Source: an uncultured Bacteroidales bacterium (GTDB taxonomy: Bacteria; Bacteroidota; Bacteroidia; Bacteroidales; UBA932). Taken from it: a stretch of DNA of 64,000 nucleotides. Both the position numbers and the translations under genes were made by a program. Numbering within the stretch: position 1 is the first letter of the stretch; the number at the start of each line of letters is the position of its first letter. The stretch is taken from the NCBI GenBank assembly GCA_900316955.1, contig ONEX01000008.1, positions 62,001 through 126,000 on the forward strand. Direction: 5' to 3'. Positions 26,469-34,728 of the stretch are shown here, piece after piece. Below the pieces are notes generated by a model. It was given only the letters and a program-made list of their open reading frames with translations, made no database searches and was not told the origin of the DNA.

Positions 26469-27170
26469 ATGATCCAGTTCAAACCTTATCCTTCCATCGG
26501 GAATGCCGCGGATGCGGTGTGGATGGCGCAAGTGCGTGAAAATGTGGAAATAGGAACCTTATTCGCCGTGCAGGAGAAAGTGGACGGAGCGAACGTCTCC
26601 TTCCTGTGTGACGACCTGGAGGTCCGGATGGCCCGGCGGACGGCCATCCTGGATCCGCTGGAGCCCTTCTTCGGCTATCAGCAGGTTCTCGAGCGGTACT
26701 CCGGGCATATCTATCACATCTACAACCGGCTCCGGCTGGTGTATCCGGAAATGACTTCCGTTGCGGTCTATGGGGAACTGTTCGGCGGGTATTACCCGCA
26801 TCCGGACGTGGCGCCGGACCCGGTGGGCTGGCCCGTCCAGAAAGGCATCTGGTATGCCCCGGGGCACGATTTCTATGCCTTCGACATCTATGTCTTCACG
26901 AAGGACGGCGGGTTTTTCCTCCCGGTTATGGAGGCGAATGCCCTCTTTGCGGATGCGGGTCTCCTGTACGCCTGGAACCGCTTCATCGGCCTCCTGGACG
27001 ACTGCCTGGCCTACCCGCACGTCTTCCCGACGGCCATCCCGGGCGAGCTCGGTCTGCCGGCCATCGATGGCAACCTCTGCGAAGGCATCGTGATCAAGCC
27101 GCTCATCCCCATCTACCTTCCCGACGATGCCCGCGTCGCGGTGAAGGTGAAGAGGACTACTGCCACTTGA
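26469..27170 (+). CDS. Rnl2-family RNA ligase, nucleotidyltransferase domain only
   Basis: A 233-residue cytoplasmic protein with the full set of T4 Rnl2-type motifs: motif I EKVDGAN (nucleophile Lys37), RMARRTAIL (motif Ia region), motif III VYGELFGGYYP (about 100-110), FYAFDIYV (motif IIIa), motif IV EGIVIKP (205-211) and motif V VAVKVK (Lys226, Lys228). It stops five residues after motif V, whereas T4 Rnl2 (334 aa) has about 100 further residues of C-terminal domain. It should seal 3'-OH/5'-phosphate RNA nicks using ATP. The start at 26469 was chosen because the homology begins there; upstream in-frame codons run through the dyad sites. The last 14 bases overlap the convergent GH92 gene. 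No repair partner such as Pnkp or RtcB is adjacent. Confidence 0.85.
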   Translation: MIQFKPYPSIGNAADAVWMAQVRENVEIGTLFAVQEKVDGANVSFLCDDLEVRMARRTAILDPLEPFFGYQQVLERYSGHIYHIYNRLRLVYPEMTSVAVYGELFGGYYPHPDVAPDPVGWPVQKGIWYAPGHDFYAFDIYVFTKDGGFFLPVMEANALFADAGLLYAWNRFIGLLDDCLAYPHVFPTAIPGELGLPAIDGNLCEGIVIKPLIPIYLPDDARVAVKVKRTTAT

Positions 27171-29454
27171 TGGTGCCGGCGTTCACGAGGGTGTCGTGGG
27201 AGATGCGGTAGTCGGAGACTTTCCTGGACCCGACGCGGGCCGCAGTGCCCTTGGCGGGCCTGGCAGTGGTGGCTTTCGTCACCGTCAGGGTCTTGCCGCC
27301 GGGCAGGTCGATGTCCACGCGGTCAAAGACCGGCAGGGTGAGCGTGTAGGACGGATCGCCCGGACAGTCGGGGTAGAAGCCCATCATCGAGAACACGGCC
27401 CAGGCCGACATCGTGCCGGTGTCGTCATTGCCGGGGATGCCGTTCGGGGCATTGTGATAGTGCTTGGCCAGGAGGTCGTGCACCGTGCTCCAGGTGCGCC
27501 ACTGCTCGCCCTTCACGCGGCTGTACAGGTACGGATAGGCGATGTCCGGCTCGTTGGCGGGATCGTACAGGCCCTGGTTGAATACCTTGTTCAAGGCCTT
27601 CACAAAGGCTTTGGAGCCGCCCGTGAGCTTGATGAGGCCGTCCACATCGTGGGGAACATAAAACGTGTAGTTCCAGGCGCTTCCCTCGTGGAAGCCCGGC
27701 ACGGGCTCGAAGTTCTCGCCCTGGCGCGGGTTGAACGGCTCCAGGAAGGTGCCGTCCTTCCGGATCGGCCGCAGGCAGCCGTATTCCGGGGACCAGTAGT
27801 GCTTGTAGCCCAGCGAGCGCTGGCGGTACTTGGCGGCATCCTCGGGATGCCCCAAGGCCTCCGCCAGGCGGGCGAGCGCCGCGTCGGCCATATAGTACTC
27901 CAAGGCGTGTGACACGGAGTTGTCGCCGGAGAAATCCTGCGCGAACCAGCCCAGCGGCACGTAGCCCCGCTCGATGTACGGGTCCACGTCCGGCCGCATC
28001 CGGTTCTTCTCGCCCGGCGTGTCGGCGGACTTCAGGAAAGCCTCGTAGGCCGTGGCGATGTCAAAGTCCGTCAGGCCCTTGAGGTAGGTGTCCGTCAGCA
28101 TCGGGATCACCGGGTCGCCCTCCATCGTGAAGGTCTCGCGGCCGTACAGCTCCCATTTGGGCATCCAGCCCCATTCGCGGTACATGTTCACCACGGACCG
28201 GGCCATGTCGATCTGCTTCTCCGGATAGAGCAGCGTCAGCAGCTGGTGCAGGTTCCGGCAGGTGTCCCACAGGGAGAACACCGTGTAGCGGTGCTGCCCC
28301 TCGGGGACGCGGCCGAGGCCGCGGGCGCGCAGCTTGCGCTGGGCCACCCCGTTGCGGCCCGTCGCGAACGGAATGCTGTTCACGGCTTCCGGATTGCCGA
28401 ACTCCATCAGCGGATACTCCCCGTTCACATCCTCCAGGATGTTCGGGTGGATGAGCGCGTGGTACAGGGCGGTGTAGAAGATGGTTTTCTGGTCGTCGGT
28501 GCCGCCGGTCACGCGGATGCGGCCCAGCTGCTCCTGCCAGGCCTTTGACGCCGCGGCGCAGACTGTGTCGAAATCGAATCCCTGCTGTTCGGCCTCCAGG
28601 TTCTCCCGCGCATTGTCGATGCTCACGAAGGACACGCCCACATGCAGCATCACCTGCTCTCCTTCGGCGAGGTCCTCATAGCGGAACCAGTAGCCGATGT
28701 CCTCGCCGGACAGGTCCCGGGAATAGGCCTCGTACAGCTTGTATCGGCCTGCATCGGCATCCCAGGCGGCCTCGGCCGTCATCGGGCGCTGCTTCTTCCA
28801 GTAGCCGCTGCGGTCCGGCGTCTTGCTCACGCGCAGGACGAAGTACAGCGGGAACACCGCATCCCGGTTGTAGCAGAACGTGCCCATCAGCTTGACCCCC
28901 TCGATCTCCGTGGCGGAAACCCGGCGGACCATCGCGCCCGACTCGTTGGTCAGGCCTTCGCCCAGGTTCACGAGGATGTTGCCGGCCCCGGCCGGGAAGG
29001 TGTAGCGCTCCAGCGAGGTCCGGGTGGTGGCGGTGGCCTCCGTCAGGATGCCCGTGGCCAGCCGGTTGGAATAGTAGCCGGGATGCGCCTGCTCGTCGGA
29101 ATACTCGCTTCCGTAGGTGTGATAATCGACCTCCAGCGGTCCGGTCGTGGGCATCGTGAGGACGGAACCGAGTTCCGGGCAGCCGACGCCGGAGAGGTTC
29201 ACGTGCGCGTATCCCGTGAAATAGCTGTTCTCTTCCACGTAAGGCGTGGACCACCAGCGGCTATCCTTGTCCCAGGTGTTGAGGCTGGAACCCATCACGT
29301 TGAAGGGTGTCACGCTCATCAGCCCGTTCGGCGTCACAGCGCCGGGGTTGCACGCCCCGAAGTTGGTCGTGCCGATGAACGGGTTCACATATTCGGTCTG
29401 GGCCTGCAGGGACAGGCTCAGCAGGACGGAAGTCAGGAGAAGGATTCTACGCAT
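27157..29454 (-). CDS. GH92 exo-alpha-mannosidase (secreted)
   Basis: A 765-residue GH92 with a signal peptidase I signal (MRRILLLTSVLLSLSLQAQ); the start at 29454 suits the promoter at 29477-29508. Motifs: TEYVNPFIGTTNFGACNPGAV, YTFPAGAGNILVNLGEG, MYREWGWMPKWELYGRETF, FHEGSAWNYTFYVPHDVDGL, GNDDTGTMSAWAVFSMMGFY. It lacks the HGNxP segment of the two GH92s in the other operon and has ANEPDIAYPYLYS instead, so it belongs to a different subgroup and probably another linkage specificity. It lies downstream of the N-glycan SusC/SusD/GH18 genes but is separated from them by a terminator and has its own promoter. Confidence 0.92.
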   Translation of the reverse strand: MRRILLLTSVLLSLSLQAQTEYVNPFIGTTNFGACNPGAVTPNGLMSVTPFNVMGSSLNTWDKDSRWWSTPYVEENSYFTGYAHVNLSGVGCPELGSVLTMPTTGPLEVDYHTYGSEYSDEQAHPGYYSNRLATGILTEATATTRTSLERYTFPAGAGNILVNLGEGLTNESGAMVRRVSATEIEGVKLMGTFCYNRDAVFPLYFVLRVSKTPDRSGYWKKQRPMTAEAAWDADAGRYKLYEAYSRDLSGEDIGYWFRYEDLAEGEQVMLHVGVSFVSIDNARENLEAEQQGFDFDTVCAAASKAWQEQLGRIRVTGGTDDQKTIFYTALYHALIHPNILEDVNGEYPLMEFGNPEAVNSIPFATGRNGVAQRKLRARGLGRVPEGQHRYTVFSLWDTCRNLHQLLTLLYPEKQIDMARSVVNMYREWGWMPKWELYGRETFTMEGDPVIPMLTDTYLKGLTDFDIATAYEAFLKSADTPGEKNRMRPDVDPYIERGYVPLGWFAQDFSGDNSVSHALEYYMADAALARLAEALGHPEDAAKYRQRSLGYKHYWSPEYGCLRPIRKDGTFLEPFNPRQGENFEPVPGFHEGSAWNYTFYVPHDVDGLIKLTGGSKAFVKALNKVFNQGLYDPANEPDIAYPYLYSRVKGEQWRTWSTVHDLLAKHYHNAPNGIPGNDDTGTMSAWAVFSMMGFYPDCPGDPSYTLTLPVFDRVDIDLPGGKTLTVTKATTARPAKGTAARVGSRKVSDYRISHDTLVNAGTIKWQ

Positions 29455-29476
29455 GGAGTTTCGTGTTATCAAGACT

Positions 29477-29508
29477 CAAAAGTACGAAAAAACGGCGGTA
29501 AAAACAAA
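29477..29508 (-). promoter_or_regulatory. Bacteroidota-type promoter for the GH92 gene
   Basis: On the minus strand a -33 TTTG (29508-29505) and a -7 TACTTTTG (29484-29477) are separated by 20 bases, matching TTTG/TAnnTTTG. The GH92 ATG lies 22 bp further on. The -33 element falls in the T-rich tail of the preceding terminator. Confidence 0.6.
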
Positions 29509-29536
29509 GCAGGAAACCCCGTACGGGGTCTCCTGC
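29509..29536 (-). terminator. Rho-independent terminator after the LamG lipoprotein gene
   Basis: Twelve-base arms with one A/C mismatch and a GTAC loop (left arm GCAGGAAACCCC on the plus strand), followed on the minus strand by TTTGTTTTT. It lies 23 bp past the LamG lipoprotein stop and ends the SusC-SusD-GH18 operon. Confidence 0.8.
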
Positions 29537-29559
29537 CTTGAAAGGATGTAGTCCGTGAA

Positions 29560-32295
29560 CTAGAAGGCGCAGAGGTTGCCTTCCCACTTTTCGATGGCGC
29601 CCTCCACCTCGGAGGAGAGATCCAGTTCCTTGCGGATCGTGTTGCCGTCCATCTGCTGGGCCTTGCTCCAGTCGATGTCGTAGGCGGCGTCGCCGGCGAG
29701 GTTGACGGTCTTGGCATTCTCGGTGTCACCGAAGACCCACTTGACCATCAGGCCTTCCGCGTTGTTGTCCACGTCGCAGAGACCCTTGGCAATCTCGGAC
29801 TGGGCGAGCGGACGGGTCCATACGCGGGCATAGTCGAGATAACCGTCGAAGAGCTGGCTCAGGGAATAACCGGTGTTGTTCCATCTCTCATCCCAGGACA
29901 TGCCGACCTCGAAGCGCTCGAGGAAGAAGTCGGAGGCTCTGCCGGCATTGTAGGTATAGGAGTTGATGAACTCGCCGTTGTCGTAGATGTCCAGCTTGCC
30001 CTCGGGATTGACGACCAGCGTGAGGACGTGCCACTTCTCGGGCTCGCAGATGTAGAAGTCATCCTCGCCCTGCTTCTTCACCTTCAGGTCCAGACCCCAT
30101 TCGTTGTTGTTGATACGGAGGGCGCCGGGAGCGGTGTTGTCGCAGCTGAAGCGGATCAGGAAGGCGGGATTCTCGTCGCGGGCCTCGAAGGTGCAGAGGC
30201 GGTCCACCTGGTTGCCGCTCTTCCATTTGTTGGCATAGAACTTCACCTGGAAGGTGCCGCCCTGCTTGAAGTTGTAGGGCTCCTCCTTGGTGAAGAGGAA
30301 GTTCTCGGAGAGGGCCGGGGAGATCTTGAAGGCATAGCCCTCGCGCTCGGTGACCGAGTGGTCCGGCTCGGGAAGGCCCATGCCGTCGCAGAGGTTGCCC
30401 TCCCAGTTCTCGATGGCGTTCTCCACCTCGGCGGAGAGATCCAGTTCCTTGCGGATCGTGTTGCCGTCCATCTGCTGGGCCTTGCTCCAGTCGATGTCGT
30501 AGGCGGCGTCGCCGGCCATGTTGACGGTCTTGGCGTCTTCCGTCTCACCGAACATCCACTTGACCATCAGGCCTTCGGCGTCGTTCTTCACGTCGCACAG
30601 GCCGGCCAGGATCTCGGACTTGGCGAGCGGACGGGTCCACACGCGGGCATAGTCGAGATAGCCGTCGAAGAGCTGGCTCAGGGAATAACCGGTGTTGTCC
30701 CATCTCTCATCCCAGGACATGCCGACCTCGAAGCGCTCGAGGAAGAAGTCGGAGGCTCTGCCGGCATTGAAGGTGTAGGAGTTGATGAACTCGCCGTTGT
30801 CGTAGATGTCCAGCTTGCCCTCGGGATTGACGACCAGCGTGAGGACGTGCCACTGCTCAGGGGCGCAGATGTAGAAGTCATCCTCGCCCTGCTTCTTCAC
30901 CTTGAGGTCCAGACCCCACTCGTTGTTGTTGATACGGAGGGCGCCGGGGGCGGTGTTGTCGCAGCTGAAGCGGATGAGGAAGGCGGGATTCTCGTCGCGG
31001 GCCTCGAAGGTGCAGAGACGGTCCACCTGGTTGCCGCTCTTCCACTTGTTGGCATAGAACTTCACCTGGAAGGTACCGCCCTGCTTGAAGTTGTGGGGGT
31101 TCTCCTTGGTGAAGAGGAAGTTCTCGGAGAGGGCCGGGGAGATCTTGAAGGCATAGCCCTTGCGCTCGAGGACGGCGTCGGACGGGAAGTCGGGCTCCTG
31201 CGGCGCTTCGCCGGCCTTCTGGGCGATGGTGATGGTCTGGAGGACATCCTCGGTGCCGGCGCGGACGATCTTCACTTCGCCGGTGCGGATTTCCTGGGTC
31301 GGGTTGTCATCGACGGAGAGGACGATGGTGTAGTTGGTGGCGCGGGTCTCCACAAAGTGGATCCAGTCCACCTGCGGCTTCACCTCGAAGGCGAGGTTGG
31401 AGACGGCGTGGGCCTCGACGGTGGCGTCCTTGGCCTCGGCGACGTACTCGATGCTCTCGTCGGTGATCTGGAAGGTGTCAGGCTCGGCTTCGGCGCCGAA
31501 GTTGAGCTTCACGATGGAGGTCAGGCCCACCTGGGAGTCGGCATAGGCGAGGGCGGAACCCTTCACGACCGCGAGCGGGGTGATGGTGATCTTCTCGGCA
31601 TCGACCGCAGCCTCGTAGTTGGCGTCGGTGAAGACGTCCACCACGGTGTTCGCGGTCTTGTTGTCCACGGTGTAGGGGATCTCGATCGGATCGGTGGAAG
31701 TCACGGCGTACTGGGTCTTCGCGATGACGAGCTTGAACGCCTTGGCGAAGGGGATCTCGACGGTGCTGTTGTCGTCCATCGTCAGGACCACGGCCTTTTC
31801 GGTGACCTTGATGTCCTTGAAGATGGCGTCGCCGAGGCCGCCGCCCATCGCGCCGACATCGGTCTTCTTGCCGTCCACGGTGACGAACAGGTGGCCGTTC
31901 TCCACGGAGAAGGTCGGCGTCTGGCCCACTTCGAGGTCCTTGCCGTCCACCTGGAGGATCTTGCCGTTCAGGGCCCAGCAGAGCTTGCCCGCGGCGTTGC
32001 GGATGGCGGAGAGGTTGGTCTCGGCGCCGGCGCCGGCGATTTCGAAGGTCACGACCTGGCCGGTCGTGTAGGTGACGGTCACGCCGACGACCTTGCCGTC
32101 CTTGGTGAGTTCCTCGACCTTCTGGACGAACATGCCGTCGTTGGTCGCGCTCTGGATGGCCTTCATGTTGGCCTCCAGGTTGCCGACCTTGGTCTCGAGC
32201 GTGGTGACGCGGTTGCGCAGCTCGGAGTCATCGTACTGGCGGGCGCACCCCACGAGAAGGAGCCCCAGTGCGAAAGCAGTCAATAACTTTTTCAT
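29560..32295 (-). CDS. Surface lipoprotein with coiled-coil N-terminus, BACON-like domains and two tandem LamG domains
   Basis: A 911-residue lipoprotein (lipobox Cys17). Residues about 20-60 form a short coiled coil (NRVTTLETKVGNLEANMKAI), as in the PL29 N-terminal/DUF4988-like start of many Bacteroides surface glycan-binding proteins. A beta-rich central part (about 60-380) includes a BACON-like domain. Two concanavalin A-like LamG domains follow, nearly identical to one another, each starting GYAFKISPALSENF and ending near ENWEGNLC or EKWEGNLC. It sits directly after the DUF1735-LamG gene in the N-glycan locus and ahead of a terminator. A surface glycan-binding role is likely from family and context; catalytic residues are not evident. 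Confidence 0.8.
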   Translation of the reverse strand: MKKLLTAFALGLLLVGCARQYDDSELRNRVTTLETKVGNLEANMKAIQSATNDGMFVQKVEELTKDGKVVGVTVTYTTGQVVTFEIAGAGAETNLSAIRNAAGKLCWALNGKILQVDGKDLEVGQTPTFSVENGHLFVTVDGKKTDVGAMGGGLGDAIFKDIKVTEKAVVLTMDDNSTVEIPFAKAFKLVIAKTQYAVTSTDPIEIPYTVDNKTANTVVDVFTDANYEAAVDAEKITITPLAVVKGSALAYADSQVGLTSIVKLNFGAEAEPDTFQITDESIEYVAEAKDATVEAHAVSNLAFEVKPQVDWIHFVETRATNYTIVLSVDDNPTQEIRTGEVKIVRAGTEDVLQTITIAQKAGEAPQEPDFPSDAVLERKGYAFKISPALSENFLFTKENPHNFKQGGTFQVKFYANKWKSGNQVDRLCTFEARDENPAFLIRFSCDNTAPGALRINNNEWGLDLKVKKQGEDDFYICAPEQWHVLTLVVNPEGKLDIYDNGEFINSYTFNAGRASDFFLERFEVGMSWDERWDNTGYSLSQLFDGYLDYARVWTRPLAKSEILAGLCDVKNDAEGLMVKWMFGETEDAKTVNMAGDAAYDIDWSKAQQMDGNTIRKELDLSAEVENAIENWEGNLCDGMGLPEPDHSVTEREGYAFKISPALSENFLFTKEEPYNFKQGGTFQVKFYANKWKSGNQVDRLCTFEARDENPAFLIRFSCDNTAPGALRINNNEWGLDLKVKKQGEDDFYICEPEKWHVLTLVVNPEGKLDIYDNGEFINSYTYNAGRASDFFLERFEVGMSWDERWNNTGYSLSQLFDGYLDYARVWTRPLAQSEIAKGLCDVDNNAEGLMVKWVFGDTENAKTVNLAGDAAYDIDWSKAQQMDGNTIRKELDLSSEVEGAIEKWEGNLCAF
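29563..31151 (-). repeat. In-frame tandem duplication of a LamG domain, 819-bp offset
   Basis: Copy A spans about 31151-30382 and copy B about 30332-29563, 819 bp (273 codons) apart. By hand alignment about 18 of roughly 257 residues differ, so the copies are about 93% identical, pointing to a recent duplication. Confidence 0.85.
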
Positions 32296-32314
32296 GGAAA
32301 TATCGATTTTTTAT

Positions 32315-33556
32315 TTATTGTGCACACTTGTTCTTTTCGTCCTTGACCCAGACGATGGAGGCCCCGGCTTCGGGGGTGGTGACGTAGTTCTTCTCGTCCT
32401 TCTGGCGCTCGGACTTGTCCCAGTCCATGTCGTTGCCGGCGACGGAGTCGTGGAAGATGTGCCCTTCGCCTTCGTTCATCTTCCAGTAGCCGACGAGGCC
32501 CTCGGACTTGGGATCCACCGAGCACTGCGTGGAGGCGATGTCGCTGGCGCTGCGGGCGATGTTCCAGATGCGCATCTCGGCCATGCGGCCGGTGTAGCTC
32601 TGGGAAGAACCGTAGCCGCCCCAGGACATGCCGATCTCGAAGCGGTTCAGGTTGAAGCCCTGGTTGCCGGAGACTGAGTTCTCGGACGGGGTGTCCTTCT
32701 CGCCGTTGATATAGACGCTCATGTTGGAGCCGTCCCAGACGATGGAGATCATATACCACTGGTTCTGCTCGAAGGAGCCGGTGGCCGGGTCGCCGGTCGC
32801 GCCGGTGACGTAACGGCCGGAGGGCGCCACGATGTCCAGGGTCTTCCAAGGCTTGCCGTTCTCGTTGAAGCGGAGCAGCACCTGGCCGCCGCCGTCTTCG
32901 TTCCAGCAGCAGAACCGGCACAGCTGGTCGTTGCCGCGGGACTTCATGTTGTACGGATGGGCCTTGATCTCGAGGGTCCAGGTGTTCAGGTTGTAACCGG
33001 CGCCGAGGCTGTGCGTGGAATAGACGCCCGTTCCCGGGATGTCCAGGGAGAAGGTCTCCATGGTCTTGCCGATCTTGATGAACAGGTTCTTGGAGGCGTC
33101 CAGGATGCCGGCCTTGCCACCGTCCATGTAGGCGACGGCGAGCGGAATCACGTAGTTGACGCCTTCCTGGATGAACGAGTTGTCACGCAGGGTGACGGAG
33201 GTCATCGGGGAGGTCGCGGTTCCCTTCTTGATGGTGACGAATTCGTCGTTGATCACGAAGGTGTTGCGCGGGACGGCGGCGTAGTTCGTCTTGTTCAGGG
33301 CGTTGTAGCGGACCACGGCCAGGCTGTCATAGGCGATATGGACCTGGACGTCCTCCCGGGCGACGCCCGTCAGGGAGACGGAGAAGTTGTAGGAGATCGG
33401 AATCTCGTCCGCCAGGATCTGGTCCTTGGAGACCGGCGAGGCGTCGGTCCCGGTGATCAGGGCGATTTCCTGGCCATAGTCGAAATGGTCGGCCTTCTGG
33501 GTGCACGCGGCGAGGCAGAGGGCCGCGGCGGAAAGGAGTAGGATATACTTTTTCAT
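32315..33556 (-). CDS. DUF1735 and LamG domain lipoprotein (surface glycan-binding protein)
   Basis: A 413-residue lipoprotein (MKKYILLLSAAALCLAAC). Residues about 45-160 match DUF1735 (VSLTGVAREDVQVHIAYD, LRDNSFIQEGVNYVIPLAVAY); about 175-370 form a LamG/concanavalin A-like domain (FNLNRFEIGMSWGGYGSSQSY, YTGRMAEMRIWNIARSASDI, GLVGYWKMNEGEG). This two-domain layout is common for glycan-binding lipoproteins in Bacteroides N-glycan loci, next to GH18 endo-beta-N-acetylglucosaminidases, exactly as here (10 bp after the GH18 gene). It probably holds N-glycan at the surface for the GH18 enzyme and SusC/SusD. Confidence 0.87.
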   Translation of the reverse strand: MKKYILLLSAAALCLAACTQKADHFDYGQEIALITGTDASPVSKDQILADEIPISYNFSVSLTGVAREDVQVHIAYDSLAVVRYNALNKTNYAAVPRNTFVINDEFVTIKKGTATSPMTSVTLRDNSFIQEGVNYVIPLAVAYMDGGKAGILDASKNLFIKIGKTMETFSLDIPGTGVYSTHSLGAGYNLNTWTLEIKAHPYNMKSRGNDQLCRFCCWNEDGGGQVLLRFNENGKPWKTLDIVAPSGRYVTGATGDPATGSFEQNQWYMISIVWDGSNMSVYINGEKDTPSENSVSGNQGFNLNRFEIGMSWGGYGSSQSYTGRMAEMRIWNIARSASDIASTQCSVDPKSEGLVGYWKMNEGEGHIFHDSVAGNDMDWDKSERQKDEKNYVTTPEAGASIVWVKDEKNKCAQ

Positions 33557-33566
33557 AAGGCGCGTC

Positions 33567-34715
33567 TTACTTGGCAGGGTTCACGATCTGGATGGCGCGG
33601 CGGAGGAAGGCGTAATTCTGGTAGCTGCCGGAATAGCCCTTCTTCTGGAGCGCGTCCACGCCGTTGTCATAGTCGTTGTCGATGTAGTAGGCACCGAAGC
33701 CGCCTTCGCCGTTACCGGCTTCGTTGGCATAGCGGGCGTAGCGCTCGAGGGTGTACATCTTCGCGCCGCCCTCGGTGGTCATCGAGGTGGGATAGCCGCC
33801 GTTGAGGTAGTTCGGGCCGTCGCCGGAGGACTGCTCGTACTGCTCGCAGTAGACCATCTTGGATTCGGGGCACCAGCCGGGGCCGCCGACACCGGAGCCC
33901 TGCATGGAATAGGCCTGTTTCACGAGATAGTCGATGTACGGCTCGACATTGGCGCCGGGAGAGCCGCCGAAGTAGTCGATGATCAGGAGCTTGGACGGGT
34001 CGGAGCCCTTCGGGCCGAAGTGCTTGCCCACTTCGTCGATGACCCAGAAGATCTGCTGGGAGCCCCAGCCTTCATAGTCGAAGTCCACGCCGTCCAGGCC
34101 GTGGGTGTTCACGATGTCCACCACGAGACGGCCGTAGGCGCGGATGCTTGCCTCGTTGCCGCCCTCCACCTTCCAGTGCTTGACTTCGCCGGTGGCTTCG
34201 TCCAGCAGGTCGAACTCCTGGCCGTAGTGCGAGGCGTCGGCGTGCATCACGAAACGGGTGCCCTTCACCTTCTGGCAGTACTCGAGGTCCGCATAGGCGT
34301 TCGGGGAGTAGTCGTAGGTGTGCATCGGGGCTTGCTCGATTTCGCCGGTCTCCTGGTTCTTCACGTTGCCGTAGAAGCAGGCGTCGGTGTACTCCTCCTT
34401 CATGGGCGTGCCCATCCAGAGGTTCACGATGTCCAGCGAATCCGGCAGGGCCATCAGGCGCGGGCGCATCGTCTTGTATTCGATGAAGAGGCTGGTCGCG
34501 CCTTCCGGCGGGGCCCAGCGGGCGAAGTACACGTAGGAGATGGTGTGCTTGGACTGCTTCCATTCGCGGAGGTTCTCGTAGTAGGGATCCTGCGCGTCCT
34601 TCTCGAGGTCGTACGTGTTGAAATGCTGGATTTCAAGCTTCTCCACCTTGGTGTCGCAGCTCTGGACCGCAAGGAGGGCCAGGGCGACAGGGATTATGCT
34701 CAGTATCTTTTTCAT
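33567..34715 (-). CDS. GH18 endo-beta-N-acetylglucosaminidase (lipoprotein)
   Basis: A 382-residue lipoprotein (signal ending LLAVQSC, Cys20). The GH18 signature DxxDxDxE is present as D208-G-V-D-F-D-Y-E215, with Glu215 as proton donor, and the barrel strand with LLIIDYFGG follows. The single compact barrel and its place between SusD and the DUF1735-LamG lipoprotein match the surface endo-beta-N-acetylglucosaminidase of the B. thetaiotaomicron high-mannose N-glycan locus (BT3987 type), which cuts between the two core GlcNAc residues. A chitinase is less likely in this context. It would initiate glycan release from glycoproteins at the cell surface. Confidence 0.88.
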   Translation of the reverse strand: MKKILSIIPVALALLAVQSCDTKVEKLEIQHFNTYDLEKDAQDPYYENLREWKQSKHTISYVYFARWAPPEGATSLFIEYKTMRPRLMALPDSLDIVNLWMGTPMKEEYTDACFYGNVKNQETGEIEQAPMHTYDYSPNAYADLEYCQKVKGTRFVMHADASHYGQEFDLLDEATGEVKHWKVEGGNEASIRAYGRLVVDIVNTHGLDGVDFDYEGWGSQQIFWVIDEVGKHFGPKGSDPSKLLIIDYFGGSPGANVEPYIDYLVKQAYSMQGSGVGGPGWCPESKMVYCEQYEQSSGDGPNYLNGGYPTSMTTEGGAKMYTLERYARYANEAGNGEGGFGAYYIDNDYDNGVDALQKKGYSGSYQNYAFLRRAIQIVNPAK

Positions 34716-34728
34716 CTTTCACGCGTCA

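Noticed and set aside
25728-26531. A longer overlapping minus-strand frame (267 codons) at the hypothetical gene
   Set aside because: Pro/Arg/Gly-rich shadow; the 192-codon frame has normal protein composition and spacing to GH125.
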